This document shows positions 32,186-41,525 of a DNA stretch of 64,000 nucleotides, piece by piece. The first letter of the stretch is position 1; each line of letters opens with the position of its first letter. This stretch comes from Pseudomonas thermotolerans DSM 14292 (GTDB lineage Bacteria; Pseudomonadota; Gammaproteobacteria; Pseudomonadales; Pseudomonadaceae). A model generated the notes under the pieces. The model saw only the letters and a program-made list of their open reading frames with translations. It did not search any database and was not told the DNA's origin. Both the position numbers and the translations under genes were made by a program. Location: the NCBI RefSeq assembly GCF_000364625.1, contig NZ_KB822609.1, positions 1 through 64,000 on the forward strand. The letters run 5' to 3'.

Positions 32186-32740
32186 TTGATTCCTTTTCTT
32201 CTGGTCTCGCTGTGGCGCTGTTTCGTCTGCCTCCTGCTTATTATCGGCATCGCTCTGCCGCTACGGGCCGAGGAGGCGCACCTGCCGCTGGACCAGCAGA
32301 CCGCGGCGGTCAGCCAGGTGGTGCTGGGCATCCTCAGCTTCGCGCGCTGGCCGCAGCCCGTCGAGGTGCTGCAGCTCTGCGTGGTTGGTCCCACCGAATA
32401 CGCTGACGGCCTCCTGCAGGGGGCGGTGCAGTCCGACGGCCTGCCTGTGCAGGCGCGTCGTCTGGCTCTCGACGATCCTCGCCTGGTCAGTGATTGCCAG
32501 GCGCTCTACCTGGGAGTGCTCAGCGAAGCGGAGCACCGCGGGCTGTTCACCCGGATCGCCGGCCAGGCGGTACTGTCGATCAGCGAGCACGACCCCGAGT
32601 GCAGCGTGGGCACCATGTTCTGCCTGAAGACCGGCGGCCCCCGGGTGGGCTTCGCTGTCAACCTCGACTCGGTGGCGCGCAGCGGCGTGCGCGTGCATCC
32701 CAACGTCCTCAAGCTGGGCCGACGGGGGAGCGCGCCATGA
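32186..32740 (+). CDS. yfiR: YfiR, periplasmic inhibitor of the diguanylate cyclase YfiN
   Basis: YfiR (184 aa) is a small periplasmic protein that holds YfiN inactive. A signal peptide (FLLVSLWRCFVCLLLIIGIALPLRA) is followed by the mature domain, with LSFARWPQPVEVLQLCVVGPTEYAD, SDCQALYLG, and ECSVGTMFCLKTGGPRVGFAVNL. The mature part keeps the four cysteines expected for two disulfides that tune its activity. No ATG fits: the best start is the TTG at 32186, with CGGAG just upstream. The stop overlaps the yfiN start (ATGA). Confidence 0.87.
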   Translation: MIPFLLVSLWRCFVCLLLIIGIALPLRAEEAHLPLDQQTAAVSQVVLGILSFARWPQPVEVLQLCVVGPTEYADGLLQGAVQSDGLPVQARRLALDDPRLVSDCQALYLGVLSEAEHRGLFTRIAGQAVLSISEHDPECSVGTMFCLKTGGPRVGFAVNLDSVARSGVRVHPNVLKLGRRGSAP

Positions 32741-34020
32741 AGCCGCAGCCATCCGGTGCCCAGGTGCGGCGCCCCTCGTTGCGCCGAGTGTTCTACCGCG
32801 CCAACCTGCTGGTGGCGCTCGGCGCGGTGTGCATGGCTGGCCTGGCGGTGACCGTGGTCGGCCTGCTCACCCTGCGCGCATACGCCGAGCACAACCTACA
32901 CCTGATCGCCCGCTCCATGACCTACACGGTGGAAGCCGCCGTGGTATTCGACGACCCGGTCGCTGCCGAGGAGGCCCTGCGCGCCATCGCGGTCGAAGAG
33001 GAGGTGGCCGAGGCCGCGGTGCACGACGCCCGAGGTCGGTTGCTGGCCGTCTACCAGCGTGCCGGAGGGCCTATGGTCGGTGTGGAGCGACGGCTGAGCG
33101 TCTGGCTACTCGGCGATGGGATCTCCCAGCCGATCCTCCGCGACGGACGGTACCTCGGCGAGGTGTGGGTGGCCGGCTATGGCGGCAACCTGCTGCTCTA
33201 CCTGCTCGCCGCGCTCGCGGGTGTCTTCCTCGGCCTGGCGCTGTCCGCGCTGGGCGCGCTCTACCTGTCGCGGCACATGGTGGCCAGGGTGCTTGGTCCC
33301 CTCGACCGCCTGGCGAGCGTTGCCCATGCCATCCGTCGCGACCGCGACTTCGCCCAGCGGGTGCCGCCGGCCCATATCGTCGAGCTCAACGAGTTGAGCG
33401 AGGACTTCAACGCCCTGCTCGACGAGCTGAATGCCTGGCAGGTCCACCTGGAGCAGGAAAATGCCGTCCTGGCCCACCAGGCCAGCCACGACAGCCTGAC
33501 CCGTCTGCCCAACCGCGCCTTCTTCGAGGGCCGCCTGAGCCGCGTGCTGCGCGATGCCGCGGCGCGTGGCGAGCAGGTGGCGCTGATGTTCATCGACAGC
33601 GACCGCTTCAAGGAAATCAACGACAAGCTCGGCCACGCGGCCGGCGACGCGGTGCTGGTCAACGTCGCCGCGCGCATTCGCGGCCAGCTGCGCGAGAGCG
33701 ATCTGGTGGCGCGCCTGGGCGGCGACGAGTTCGCGGTGCTGCTGGCGCCGATCGGTTGCGCCGAGGATGCGGTGCGCATCGCCGAGGACATCATCGCCAG
33801 CATGGAGGTGGCGATTCCGCTGCCGGACGGCAGCCAGGTACATACCTCGCTGACCATCGGCATTGCCCTCTTTCCCGAGCATGGCGACGGTCCGGAAGCG
33901 CTGCTGCACAGCGCCGACCTGGCCATGTACCACGCCAAGCGCCAGCAGCGGGGGACCTGGCACTTGGCGCAGCCTAGCCTGTTGTCCGCCCCCACTCGAG
34001 ATACGGGAGAAGTTTCATGA
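32737..34020 (+). CDS. yfiN: YfiN, membrane diguanylate cyclase
   Basis: YfiN/TpbB (427 aa) makes cyclic di-GMP and drives biofilm and small-colony growth. Layout: membrane helix (about 23-45), periplasmic CHASE8-like sensor (about 46-150), second helix (about 151-175), HAMP (about 178-235) and a C-terminal GGDEF domain. The active-site GGDEF is at 328-332, and an inhibitory I-site RESD is at 319-322, exactly five residues upstream, so product inhibition is expected. Its regulators are encoded on both sides, with 4-base overlaps, as one translationally coupled operon. Confidence 0.94.
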   Translation: MKPQPSGAQVRRPSLRRVFYRANLLVALGAVCMAGLAVTVVGLLTLRAYAEHNLHLIARSMTYTVEAAVVFDDPVAAEEALRAIAVEEEVAEAAVHDARGRLLAVYQRAGGPMVGVERRLSVWLLGDGISQPILRDGRYLGEVWVAGYGGNLLLYLLAALAGVFLGLALSALGALYLSRHMVARVLGPLDRLASVAHAIRRDRDFAQRVPPAHIVELNELSEDFNALLDELNAWQVHLEQENAVLAHQASHDSLTRLPNRAFFEGRLSRVLRDAAARGEQVALMFIDSDRFKEINDKLGHAAGDAVLVNVAARIRGQLRESDLVARLGGDEFAVLLAPIGCAEDAVRIAEDIIASMEVAIPLPDGSQVHTSLTIGIALFPEHGDGPEALLHSADLAMYHAKRQQRGTWHLAQPSLLSAPTRDTGEVS

Positions 34021-34502
34021 AACTGCCGAACCGCCTGCTTACCCTTGTCCTGTTGGCAGTGGCCCTGGTTGCCTGCCAGACGCAGCCGTCGTCCGGCTTG
34101 ACCGCGGAGCAGATAGCCGTGCTCAAGCGCGAGGGCTTCCGGCTGACCGACGACGGCTGGGAGTTCGGCCTGTCCAGCAAGGTGCTGTTCGGCAACAACA
34201 AGGACGAGATATTTCCGGAGAGCCGGGCGACCATAGAGCGGCTCGGCCGCACCTTGCACGAGGTGGGCCTGGATCAACTGCGCCTGGAGGGGCATACCGA
34301 TTCCTACGGTGATCCCGAGTACAACCGGCAGCTCTCGGTGCGCCGTGCCCAGGCGGTGGCCGACGTGCTGGTCGGCGTCGGCATGCGGGCGGAGCACCTG
34401 GAGGTGCGCGGCCTCGGCATGAGCAAGCCGGTGGCCGACAACAGCACCGCCGCCGGGCGCATGGAGAACCGCCGGGTGGCGATCATCGTGCCGGTGGAGT
34501 GA
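34017..34502 (+). CDS. yfiB: YfiB, OmpA-like outer-membrane lipoprotein
   Basis: YfiB (161 aa) is a lipoprotein that captures YfiR at the outer membrane or peptidoglycan and so frees YfiN. The lipobox is LVAC with Cys20; the residues after it (QT) do not signal inner-membrane retention. The OmpA-like peptidoglycan-binding domain spans about 55-160, with LEGHTDSYGDPEYNRQLSVRRAQAV and NRRVAIIV. It ends the yfiRNB operon and converges on dapC, with a hairpin in the 42-base gap. Confidence 0.92.
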   Translation: MKLPNRLLTLVLLAVALVACQTQPSSGLTAEQIAVLKREGFRLTDDGWEFGLSSKVLFGNNKDEIFPESRATIERLGRTLHEVGLDQLRLEGHTDSYGDPEYNRQLSVRRAQAVADVLVGVGMRAEHLEVRGLGMSKPVADNSTAAGRMENRRVAIIVPVE

Positions 34503-34508
34503 GTTCGC

Positions 34509-34533
34509 GGGGTGCCCACCGGCCGGGCGCCCC
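34509..34533. terminator. Bidirectional hairpin between yfiB and dapC
   Basis: GGGGTGCCC (34509-34517) pairs with GGGCGCCCC (34525-34533), with one T-G pair, around ACCGGCC. It fills most of the gap between the convergent stop codons. Confidence 0.55.
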
Positions 34534-34544
34534 ACCGGCCAGCC

Positions 34545-35741
34545 TCAGAGACTGGAGCAGAGCTCGCGGATGCGCTGGGCGGCTTCCACGCACTCGGCGA
34601 GCGGCGCGACCAGGGCCATGCGCACCCGGTTGGCGCCCGGGTTCTCGCCGTTCACCTCGCGGGACAGGTAGGAGCCCGGCACCACGGTGACGTGCTGGCG
34701 GGCGAACAGCTCGCGGGTGAAGGTCTGGTCGTCCACCGGGGTCTTCGGCCACAGGTAGAAGCCGCCGTCCGGGCGCTGCACGTCCAGCGCCCCGGCGAGG
34801 ATGTCCAGCACCGCATCGAACTTCTCGCGGTAGAGGGCGCGGTTGGCACGCACGTGGACCTCGTCTTGCCAGGCGGCCACGCTGGCCAGCTGGGTCTGCA
34901 CCGGCATGGCGCAGCCGTGGTAGGTGCGGTAGAGCAGGAAGGCCTTGAGGATGTCGGCGTCTCCGGCCACGAAGCCGGAGCGCAGCCCCGGCAGGTTGGA
35001 GCGCTTGGACAGGCTGTGGAACACCACGCAGCGCTTGAAGTCGCTGCGGCCCAGTTCGGCGCAGGCGGTCAGCAGGCCGGGCGGCGGGTTCTGCTCGTCG
35101 AAGTACAGCTCGCTGTAGCATTCGTCGGCGGCGATCACGAAGTCGTACTCGTCGGCCAGGGCGATCAGTTTCTTCAGGGTCTCCAGCGGCACCAGGGCGC
35201 CGGTGGGGTTGCCCGGCGAGCAGAGGAACAGCAGCTGGGTGCGCTGCCAGATCTCGGCGGGCACTGCGTCGAAGTCCGGGTTGAAGCCGTTCTCCGCCAG
35301 GCACGGCAGGTAGTGCGGGGTGGCCCCGGCGAGCAGGGCTGCGCCCTCGTAGATCTGGTAGAAGGGGTTGGGGCTGACCACCAGGCCGGCCTCGCTGCGG
35401 TTCACCACGGTCTGGGTGAAGGCGAACAATGCCTCGCGAGTGCCGTTGACCGGCAGCACGTGACGCGCGGCGTCCAGCCAGCCGGCCGGAACCCGGAAGC
35501 GTCGTTCGCACCAGCCGGCGATGGCCTCGCGCAGGGCCGGCAGCCCCAGGGTGGTCGGGTAGACTGCCAACTGGTCGAGATTGCTGCTCAGCGCCTCGGC
35601 GACGAAGCTCGGCGAGCGGTGCTTGGGCTCGCCGATGGACAGGGCGATGGCCCGCTTGTCGGCTGGCGGCTGCACGCCGGCGAGCAGGGCACGGAGTTTC
35701 TCGAAGGGGTAGGGCTGCAACTGGTTCAAGGCGTCGTTCAT
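34545..35741 (-). CDS. dapC: Succinyldiaminopimelate transaminase
   Basis: DapC (398 aa) is a fold-type I PLP aminotransferase that makes N-succinyl-LL-diaminopimelate in the lysine pathway, the step after DapD. Visible motifs are [62 protein letters not shown] and [15 protein letters not shown], in which the Lys binds PLP. The start overlaps the glnD stop by 4 bases, an unusual coupling of a lysine gene to the nitrogen sensor gene that is also present in P. aeruginosa. Confidence 0.93.
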   Translation of the reverse strand: MNDALNQLQPYPFEKLRALLAGVQPPADKRAIALSIGEPKHRSPSFVAEALSSNLDQLAVYPTTLGLPALREAIAGWCERRFRVPAGWLDAARHVLPVNGTREALFAFTQTVVNRSEAGLVVSPNPFYQIYEGAALLAGATPHYLPCLAENGFNPDFDAVPAEIWQRTQLLFLCSPGNPTGALVPLETLKKLIALADEYDFVIAADECYSELYFDEQNPPPGLLTACAELGRSDFKRCVVFHSLSKRSNLPGLRSGFVAGDADILKAFLLYRTYHGCAMPVQTQLASVAAWQDEVHVRANRALYREKFDAVLDILAGALDVQRPDGGFYLWPKTPVDDQTFTRELFARQHVTVVPGSYLSREVNGENPGANRVRMALVAPLAECVEAAQRIRELCSSL

Positions 35742-38512
35742 TTCGGTTTCCTGGCGCCCGGCGTGCCGGCGCTTGCTGCTTGTGGCTCGCAGCTGGCTGC
35801 TGCTTTTCTTCTAGATGCTGATCCGGGGGGCACGTTCGCCGTGTCGCGGGTCGGTGACAACTGCTCGATGATCGCCTGCTGCAGCCGGGCGCAGAGTTCC
35901 GGGTCGGACAGCGGCTGGTTGTTGGCGTCGGTGACGAAGAACACGTCCTCGACCCGTTCGCCCAGGGTGGCGATCTTGGCGTTCTGCACCGACAGGTCGA
36001 AGTCGAGGAAGATCCGCCCGATGCGCGCCAGCAGGCCCGGGCGGTCCGGGGCGGTGATTTCCAGCATGGTGACCTGGCGCTGGGCGTCGTTGGAGATGGT
36101 CACCTCCGGGGCGAAGGCGAAGTGCTTGAGCTGGCGCGGCACGCGGCGCTGGATGATCGCCGGGTAGTCGTCGGGGTTCTTCAGGGCGTCCACCAGCCCC
36201 TCGCGGATTTCCTTGATCCGCGCCGGATCGTTGCCGATCTGCCCGCCGTCGGCATCCAGCACTATGTAGGTGTCCAGGGTGAACTGGCTGGTGGAGGTGA
36301 GGATCCGCGCGTCGTGGATGTTCAGGTTGAGCTGGTCCATGGCCGCCACGGTCACCGCGAAGAAGTCGTGCTGGTCGGGGGCGTAGATGAAGATCTGGGT
36401 GCCGCCCTCGAACTCGCGCTGGGTGGTTTCCTTGATCAGCACCAGCGGGCCGCCGTCCTGCGGGTGCTGGAGGATCGCCTCGGTGTGCCAGGCCACGTCG
36501 CCGGCGGTGTGGCGCAGGAAGTAGTCGTCGCCGAGCTGGGCCCAGAGCTGCTCAGCGTCGTCCTGGTCGGTGCCGTTGCGCACCAGGATGTCCAGCGCAG
36601 CGCTCTGGGTACGGCGGATCTGCTCCTCGCGATCAAGCGGGTTCTCCAGGCCGCGGCGCAGGGCGCGCTTGGTCTCGGTGTAGAGCTGGCGCAGCAGGCT
36701 GGCTCGCCAGGAGTTCCACAGCGTCGGGTTGGTGGCGTTGATGTCCGCCACGGTTAGCACGTAGAGGTAGTCGAGGCGCGTCTGGTCACCGACGTGCTGG
36801 GCGAAGTCGTAGATCACCTGCGGGTCGGAGAGGTCCTTGCGCTGCGCGGTGGTGGACATCACCAGGTGGTTGCGCACCAGCCAGACTACCAGGCGGGTGT
36901 CCCAGGCAGGGAGGTGGTGGCGGACGCAGAAGGCCTCGGCGTCCACCGCGCCCAGCTCGGAGTGGTCGCCGCCGCGGCCCTTGCCGATGTCGTGGTAGAG
37001 TCCGGCGATGTAGATCAGCTCGGGCTTGGGCAGGCGGTCGATGAGCTTGCTGGCCAGCGGGAACTTCTCGGCCAGTTCCGGCCACTTCAGCTTGCGCAGG
37101 TGCTTGATCAGGTTGAGGGTGTGGGCGTCGACCGTGTAGATGTGGAACAGATCGTGCTGCATCTGCCCGACGATGTGCCCGAACTCCGGCAGGTAGCGGC
37201 CGAGGATCCCGTAGCGGTTCATCCGCCGCAGGTTGCGGTGGATGCCCTGACTGCACTTGAACAGCTCGATGAACAGACTGGTGTTGCGGATGTCCTTGCG
37301 GAAGTCGTCGTCGATCAGGTGGCGGCTGTCGCGCAGTAGGCGAATGGTGTCGGCGCGCACGCCCTTGATCTCCGGGTGCTGGGCCATCAGCACGAAGATC
37401 TCCATGATCGCGAAGGGGGTACGTCTGAAGACGTGTGGGTGGGTCACCTCGATGTAGTCGTCGCGCACCTGGAAGCGACTGTTCAGCGGGCGCACCTGGC
37501 CGCTGCCGCCGTCGCCGAGGATGGCCTCCTCGAAATGCAGCACCACCAGCTCGCTGAGCTCGGCGATGCTCATCACCGTACGGTAGTACTTCTGCATGAA
37601 GCGCTCGATGGCACGCTTCGGGTCGCTGTCCACGAAACCGAGCAGCTCGGCGATGTTTCGCTGGTAGTCGAACAGCAGGCGGTCCTCGGCCCGGCCGGCC
37701 AGCATATGTAGGGCGTAGCGCACCTTCCAGAGGAACTCCTGGGCCGAGGAGAGCAGAGCGTACTCACTCTCCAGCAGGAAGCCCTGGCCGACCATGGCGT
37801 GCAGGTTGAGGGTGCCGAAGTGGCGGCGGGCCACCCAGAGGATGGTCTGCACGTCGCGCAGACCGCCCGGGGAGCCCTTCACGTTGGGCTCCAGGTTGTA
37901 CTCGGTGTCGTTGTACTTGGCGTGGCGGGCGCGCTGTTCCTTACGCTTGGCGAGGAAGAAGTGCCTGCTCGGCCACATCCGCTCCGGGCCGGTGACCTCG
38001 ATCATGCGCTGGCGCAGCTGCTCGGGGCCGGCGATGGTGCGGCTCTCCATCAGGTTGGTGATCACCGTCAGGTCGGCGCGCGCCTCCTCGGCGCATTCTT
38101 CCACGCTGCGCACGCTCTGGCCGACTTCCAGACCGATGTCCCAGAGTAGGGTGAGGAAGCGTTCGATGGGTTCGCGGTAGCGCTCGTGGTCGGCGTCGCC
38201 GAGGAGGATCAGCAGGTCGATGTCGGAGAAGGGATGCAGCTCGCCGCGTCCGTAGCCGCCCACCGCCAGCAGGGCGATGTCGGCGTCCGTGCCCCAGTCG
38301 AGGCGGGCCCAGGCCTCGCGAAGGATCTGGTCGACGAACCAGGCGCGGGCCTCGACCAGGCGGCGTATGTCATGGCCCTGGCGGAAGCGCGCGTCGAGCA
38401 CCTCGTTGGCGGTGCGGATGGCCTTCTTGAAAGCGGCGATGGGGCTCGCCTTGAGGGCCAGCTCGGCCTGGAACTGGCCGCGGTCGAACAGCTCGGAGTC
38501 AACCTGCGGCAT
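35738..38512 (-). CDS. glnD: [Protein-PII] uridylyltransferase / uridylyl-removing enzyme
   Basis: GlnD (924 aa) senses glutamine and adds or removes UMP on the PII protein, setting nitrogen control. Domains in order: nucleotidyltransferase (about 60-250; [19 protein letters not shown] with the metal-binding Asp pair), a helical linker, an HD domain for UMP removal (about 440-570; [17 protein letters not shown]), and two C-terminal ACT domains (about 700-890; [21 protein letters not shown] and [20 protein letters not shown]) that bind glutamine. The tail past residue 895 is Ala- and Lys-rich and looks poorly ordered. Confidence 0.96.
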   Translation of the reverse strand: MPQVDSELFDRGQFQAELALKASPIAAFKKAIRTANEVLDARFRQGHDIRRLVEARAWFVDQILREAWARLDWGTDADIALLAVGGYGRGELHPFSDIDLLILLGDADHERYREPIERFLTLLWDIGLEVGQSVRSVEECAEEARADLTVITNLMESRTIAGPEQLRQRMIEVTGPERMWPSRHFFLAKRKEQRARHAKYNDTEYNLEPNVKGSPGGLRDVQTILWVARRHFGTLNLHAMVGQGFLLESEYALLSSAQEFLWKVRYALHMLAGRAEDRLLFDYQRNIAELLGFVDSDPKRAIERFMQKYYRTVMSIAELSELVVLHFEEAILGDGGSGQVRPLNSRFQVRDDYIEVTHPHVFRRTPFAIMEIFVLMAQHPEIKGVRADTIRLLRDSRHLIDDDFRKDIRNTSLFIELFKCSQGIHRNLRRMNRYGILGRYLPEFGHIVGQMQHDLFHIYTVDAHTLNLIKHLRKLKWPELAEKFPLASKLIDRLPKPELIYIAGLYHDIGKGRGGDHSELGAVDAEAFCVRHHLPAWDTRLVVWLVRNHLVMSTTAQRKDLSDPQVIYDFAQHVGDQTRLDYLYVLTVADINATNPTLWNSWRASLLRQLYTETKRALRRGLENPLDREEQIRRTQSAALDILVRNGTDQDDAEQLWAQLGDDYFLRHTAGDVAWHTEAILQHPQDGGPLVLIKETTQREFEGGTQIFIYAPDQHDFFAVTVAAMDQLNLNIHDARILTSTSQFTLDTYIVLDADGGQIGNDPARIKEIREGLVDALKNPDDYPAIIQRRVPRQLKHFAFAPEVTISNDAQRQVTMLEITAPDRPGLLARIGRIFLDFDLSVQNAKIATLGERVEDVFFVTDANNQPLSDPELCARLQQAIIEQLSPTRDTANVPPGSASRRKAAASCEPQAASAGTPGARKPK

Positions 38513-38539
38513 GCTGCTTCCTTCTCTTGTGGCGGCGGA

Positions 38540-39325
38540 TCAGTGGGACGAGGTGCGCGGGATGGTGTCGTCGCTGCGCAGGGTGAGGATCTCGTAGCCG
38601 TCGGCGGTGACCAGCACGGTGTGTTCCCACTGGGCGGACAGCTTGCGGTCCTTGGTGATCGCGGTCCAGCCGTCGCCGAGCAGGCGGGTTTCCGGGCGGC
38701 CCTGGTTGATCATCGGCTCGATGGTGAAGGTCATGCCTTCCTTCAGTTCCAGGCCGGTACCGGCGCGGCCGTAGTGCAGCACTTGGGGCTCCTCGTGGAA
38801 CACCGCGCCGATGCCATGGCCGCAGTACTCGCGGACCACCGAGAAGCCATGCTTCTCGGCATGCTTCTGGATCACCTCGCCGATGTCGCCGAGACGGGCG
38901 CCCGGGCGGACCAGTTCGATGCCCTTGTACATGCACTCCTGGGTGATCCGGCTGAGGCGCTCGGCCCACTCCGGCACCTTGCCGACCAGGAACATCTTGC
39001 TGGTGTCGCCGTGATAGCCGTCCTTGATCACCGTGACGTCGATGTTGAGGATGTCGCCTTCCTTCAGCGGCTTCTCGTTGGGAATGCCGTGGCAGACCAC
39101 GTGGTTGATCGAGGTGCAGATCGACTTGGGGAAGCCCTTGTAGTTGAGCGGCGCCGGGATGGCCTTCTGCACGTTGACGATGTAGTCGTGACAGATACGG
39201 TCCAGTTCCTCGGTGGTGACCCCGGGTTTGACGTACTCCCCGATCATCTCCAGCACTTCGGCGGCCAGGCGGCCGGCGACGCGCATTTTTTCGATTTCCT
39301 CGGGCGTCTTGATGGTGACGGTCAT
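38540..39325 (-). CDS. map: Methionine aminopeptidase, type I
   Basis: MAP (261 aa) removes the initiator Met from new proteins. The five metal ligands are in INIDVTVIKDGYHGDTSKMF (two Asp), CGHGIG (His), FTIEPM (Glu) and WEHTVLV (Glu). The substrate His is in SINHVVCHGIP. I use ATG 39325 (MTVTIKTPEEIEKMR), since the longer upstream frame runs into the rpsB regulatory region. It is divergent from rpsB and lies 27 bases from glnD, the usual Pseudomonas arrangement. Confidence 0.96.
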   Translation of the reverse strand: MTVTIKTPEEIEKMRVAGRLAAEVLEMIGEYVKPGVTTEELDRICHDYIVNVQKAIPAPLNYKGFPKSICTSINHVVCHGIPNEKPLKEGDILNIDVTVIKDGYHGDTSKMFLVGKVPEWAERLSRITQECMYKGIELVRPGARLGDIGEVIQKHAEKHGFSVVREYCGHGIGAVFHEEPQVLHYGRAGTGLELKEGMTFTIEPMINQGRPETRLLGDGWTAITKDRKLSAQWEHTVLVTADGYEILTLRSDDTIPRTSSH

Positions 39326-39458
39326 GGCGACTCTCAGGCGTGTTTCCGGAAACAAAGAGTGTAATCTTAACAGTTGGAGGGCCGAAGCATGAAGCTGAAA
39401 GGGCGTTCGGCCGGGCGGCACTCCGTGGCTTTGGCTTATAGCTTCGGGGCGCTTTTTG

Positions 39459-39467
39459 TGCTATAAA
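39459..39467 (+). promoter_or_regulatory. Extended -10 promoter of rpsB-tsf
   Basis: TGCTATAAA (39459-39467) is an extended -10 element in an AT-richer patch; the -35 area is weak. It lies about 130 bases upstream of the rpsB start, leaving a long structured leader. Confidence 0.5.
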
Positions 39468-39469
39468 AC

Positions 39470-39597
39470 GCGCCGCTTTGCGGGCAGGTGTCCGTAAAAG
39501 CCTTAACCCACACACGCATCGACACGGTTTCCTGGGTGCCCGCGAGGGTTGGAAATTGGGGTGCGTGGAGGCCTAACCCGACTACTGAGGAACGATC
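39470..39597 (+). promoter_or_regulatory. Structured rpsB leader, candidate S2-binding region
   Basis: The leader can fold: CACGCA (39513-39518) pairs with TGCGTG (39562-39567), and inside it TTTCC pairs with GGAAA. In gammaproteobacteria the rpsB-tsf mRNA is known to be repressed by protein S2 through a conserved leader structure. The length and base pairing here fit, but I could not align it to a known model. Confidence 0.5.
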
Positions 39598-40338
39598 ATG
39601 TCCCAAGTCACCATGCGCGATATGCTGAAGGCCGGTGTGCACTTCGGCCACCAGACCCGTTACTGGAACCCGAAAATGGGTAAGTACATTTTCGGCGCGC
39701 GTAACAAGATTCACATCATCAACCTCGAGCAGACCCTGCCGATGTTCAACGAAGCCCTGAGCTTCGTTGAGAAGCTGGCGGCCGGCAAGAACAAGATCCT
39801 GTTCGTCGGCACCAAGCGTTCGGCCAGCAAGATCGTCGCCGAGGAAGCTGCCCGTTGCGGCATGCCCTACGTCGACCACCGCTGGCTGGGCGGCATGCTG
39901 ACCAACTACAAGACCATCCGCGCTTCCATCAAGCGTTTGCGCGAGCTGGAAACCCAGTCCCAGGACGGCACCTTCGACAAGCTGACCAAGAAGGAAGCCC
40001 TGATGCGCACCCGCGACCTGGAGAAGCTGGAGCGCAGCCTGGGTGGTATCAAGGACATGGGCGGTCTGCCGGACGCGCTGTTCGTGATCGACGTTGACCA
40101 CGAGCGCATCGCCGTCTCCGAAGCCAACAAGCTGGGCATCCCGGTCATCGGCATCGTCGATACCAACAGCAGCCCGGAAGGCGTCGACTACGTGATCCCT
40201 GGCAACGATGATGCCATCCGCGCCATCCAGCTGTACATGGGGGCCATGGCCGATGCCGTGCTGCGTGGTCGCAGCAACGCCGTTGGTGGTGCCGAAGAGT
40301 TCGTCGAGGAAACTGCCGTCGAGGCCAGCGAAGGCTGA
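39598..40338 (+). CDS. rpsB: 30S ribosomal protein S2
   Basis: S2 (246 aa) binds 16S rRNA and helps recruit S1 to the small subunit. The start [25 protein letters not shown] and the block [39 protein letters not shown] are invariant in the family. GAGGAACG stands before the ATG. It is cotranscribed with tsf, with a terminator-like attenuator between them that should lower tsf relative to rpsB. Confidence 0.98.
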   Translation: MSQVTMRDMLKAGVHFGHQTRYWNPKMGKYIFGARNKIHIINLEQTLPMFNEALSFVEKLAAGKNKILFVGTKRSASKIVAEEAARCGMPYVDHRWLGGMLTNYKTIRASIKRLRELETQSQDGTFDKLTKKEALMRTRDLEKLERSLGGIKDMGGLPDALFVIDVDHERIAVSEANKLGIPVIGIVDTNSSPEGVDYVIPGNDDAIRAIQLYMGAMADAVLRGRSNAVGGAEEFVEETAVEASEG

Positions 40339-40372
40339 TCGGGCGGGCGATAGACGTTTCCCGTTGCGCAGG

Positions 40373-40394
40373 AAGGGGGCTAGGCCCCCTTTTT
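40373..40394 (+). terminator. rpsB-tsf intergenic attenuator
   Basis: AAGGGGG (40373-40379) pairs with CCCCCTT (40385-40391) around CTAGG, followed by further T residues. It has all parts of an intrinsic terminator but lies inside the rpsB-tsf operon, so partial read-through is expected. Confidence 0.75.
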
Positions 40395-40469
40395 GCCACT
40401 TTGGAATTAGAGCGCACCCGGGCGTTCCGGGTGAAATGGTCGAAACACCGTTTCTAGAGGATTTTGAAC

Positions 40470-41339
40470 ATGACAGAAATTACCGCAGCCCTGGTTAAAG
40501 AACTGCGTGAGCGCACCGGCCAAGGCATGATGGAATGCAAGAAGGCCCTGGTGGCTGCCAACGGCGACATCGAGAAGGCCATCGACGACATGCGCGCTTC
40601 CGGCGCCATCAAGGCCGCCAAGAAAGCCGGCAACATCGCCGCTGAAGGCTCCATCGCCGTGAAAGTGGCCGACGACCACAAGTCCGCGGTGATCATCGAA
40701 GTCAACTCGCAGACCGACTTCCTGGCCCTGCAGGACGACTTCAAGGCCTTCGTTGCCGAAAGCCTGAACGAAGCCTTCGAGCAGAAACTGACCGACGCCG
40801 CTCCGCTGATCGCTTCCCGCGAAGAAGCTCGCCAGGCACTGGTCGCCAAGTGCGGTGAGAACGTCAACATCCGTCGCCTGACCCGCGTCGAGGGTGATCT
40901 GGTCGGCGCCTATCTGCACGGCCACCGCATCGGCGTGGTGGTTGCACTGAAAGGCGGCAACCCCGAGCTGGCCAAGGACATCGCCATGCACGTGGCGGCC
41001 AGCAACCCGCAGTTCCTGAACCCCAGCGACGTTTCCGAAGAGGCCATCGCCAAGGAGAAGGAAATCTTCCTGGCTCTGAACGCCGACAAGATCGCCGGCA
41101 AGCCGGAAAACATCGTCGAGAACATGGTCAAGGGCCGCATCAACAAGTTCTTGGCCGAAAGCAGCCTGGTCGAGCAGCCGTTCGTCAAGAACCCCGACGT
41201 GAAGGTCGGCGAGCTGGCCAAGCAGGCCGGTGCCGAGATCGTCTCCTTCGTCCGCTACGAAGTGGGTGAGGGCATCGAGAAGGCCGAAGTGGACTTCGCT
41301 GCCGAGGTTGCCGCGCAGGTCGCCGCTTCCAAGCAGTAA
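40470..41339 (+). CDS. tsf: Translation elongation factor Ts
   Basis: EF-Ts (289 aa) regenerates EF-Tu-GTP by nucleotide exchange. The N-terminal UBA-like part (ITAALVKELRERTGQGMMECKKAL) is followed by the TDFLAL segment (ANSQTDF-like, here VNSQTDFLALQDDF) that contacts EF-Tu. I use ATG 40470, which gives the normal 289 aa; a TTG two codons earlier is in frame. AGAGGAT precedes it. A strong terminator follows. Confidence 0.97.
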   Translation: MTEITAALVKELRERTGQGMMECKKALVAANGDIEKAIDDMRASGAIKAAKKAGNIAAEGSIAVKVADDHKSAVIIEVNSQTDFLALQDDFKAFVAESLNEAFEQKLTDAAPLIASREEARQALVAKCGENVNIRRLTRVEGDLVGAYLHGHRIGVVVALKGGNPELAKDIAMHVAASNPQFLNPSDVSEEAIAKEKEIFLALNADKIAGKPENIVENMVKGRINKFLAESSLVEQPFVKNPDVKVGELAKQAGAEIVSFVRYEVGEGIEKAEVDFAAEVAAQVAASKQ

Positions 41340-41361
41340 GGCCTTTATACTGCTGTCCCGA

Positions 41362-41395
41362 AGAGGCTGCCCGCTCAAGCGCGCAGCCTCTTTTT
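41362..41395 (+). terminator. Rho-independent terminator of rpsB-tsf
   Basis: AGAGGCTGC (41362-41370) pairs perfectly with GCAGCCTCT (41383-41391), followed by a T-run to 41395. It ends the operon 22 bases after the tsf stop and separates it from pyrH. Confidence 0.9.
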
Positions 41396-41468
41396 CAAGG
41401 TGGGAGTGGACTTTCCCCGCCACGATGCAATGAATGTTCGCGGGCGCGGTCATAGCGTCCGACTGAAG

Positions 41469-41494
41469 CCGGAGTCCTAGCAGACAGACTCCGG
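41469..41494 (+). other. Perfect stem-loop in the pyrH leader
   Basis: CCGGAGTC (41469-41476) and GACTCCGG (41487-41494) form a perfect 8-bp stem with a 10-base loop, 31 bases ahead of the pyrH start. No T-run follows, so it is a leader structure rather than a terminator. Its role is unknown. Confidence 0.5.
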
Positions 41495-41525
41495 TTCCCC
41501 CAACAGCGCCGCAGGAGAGATACGC

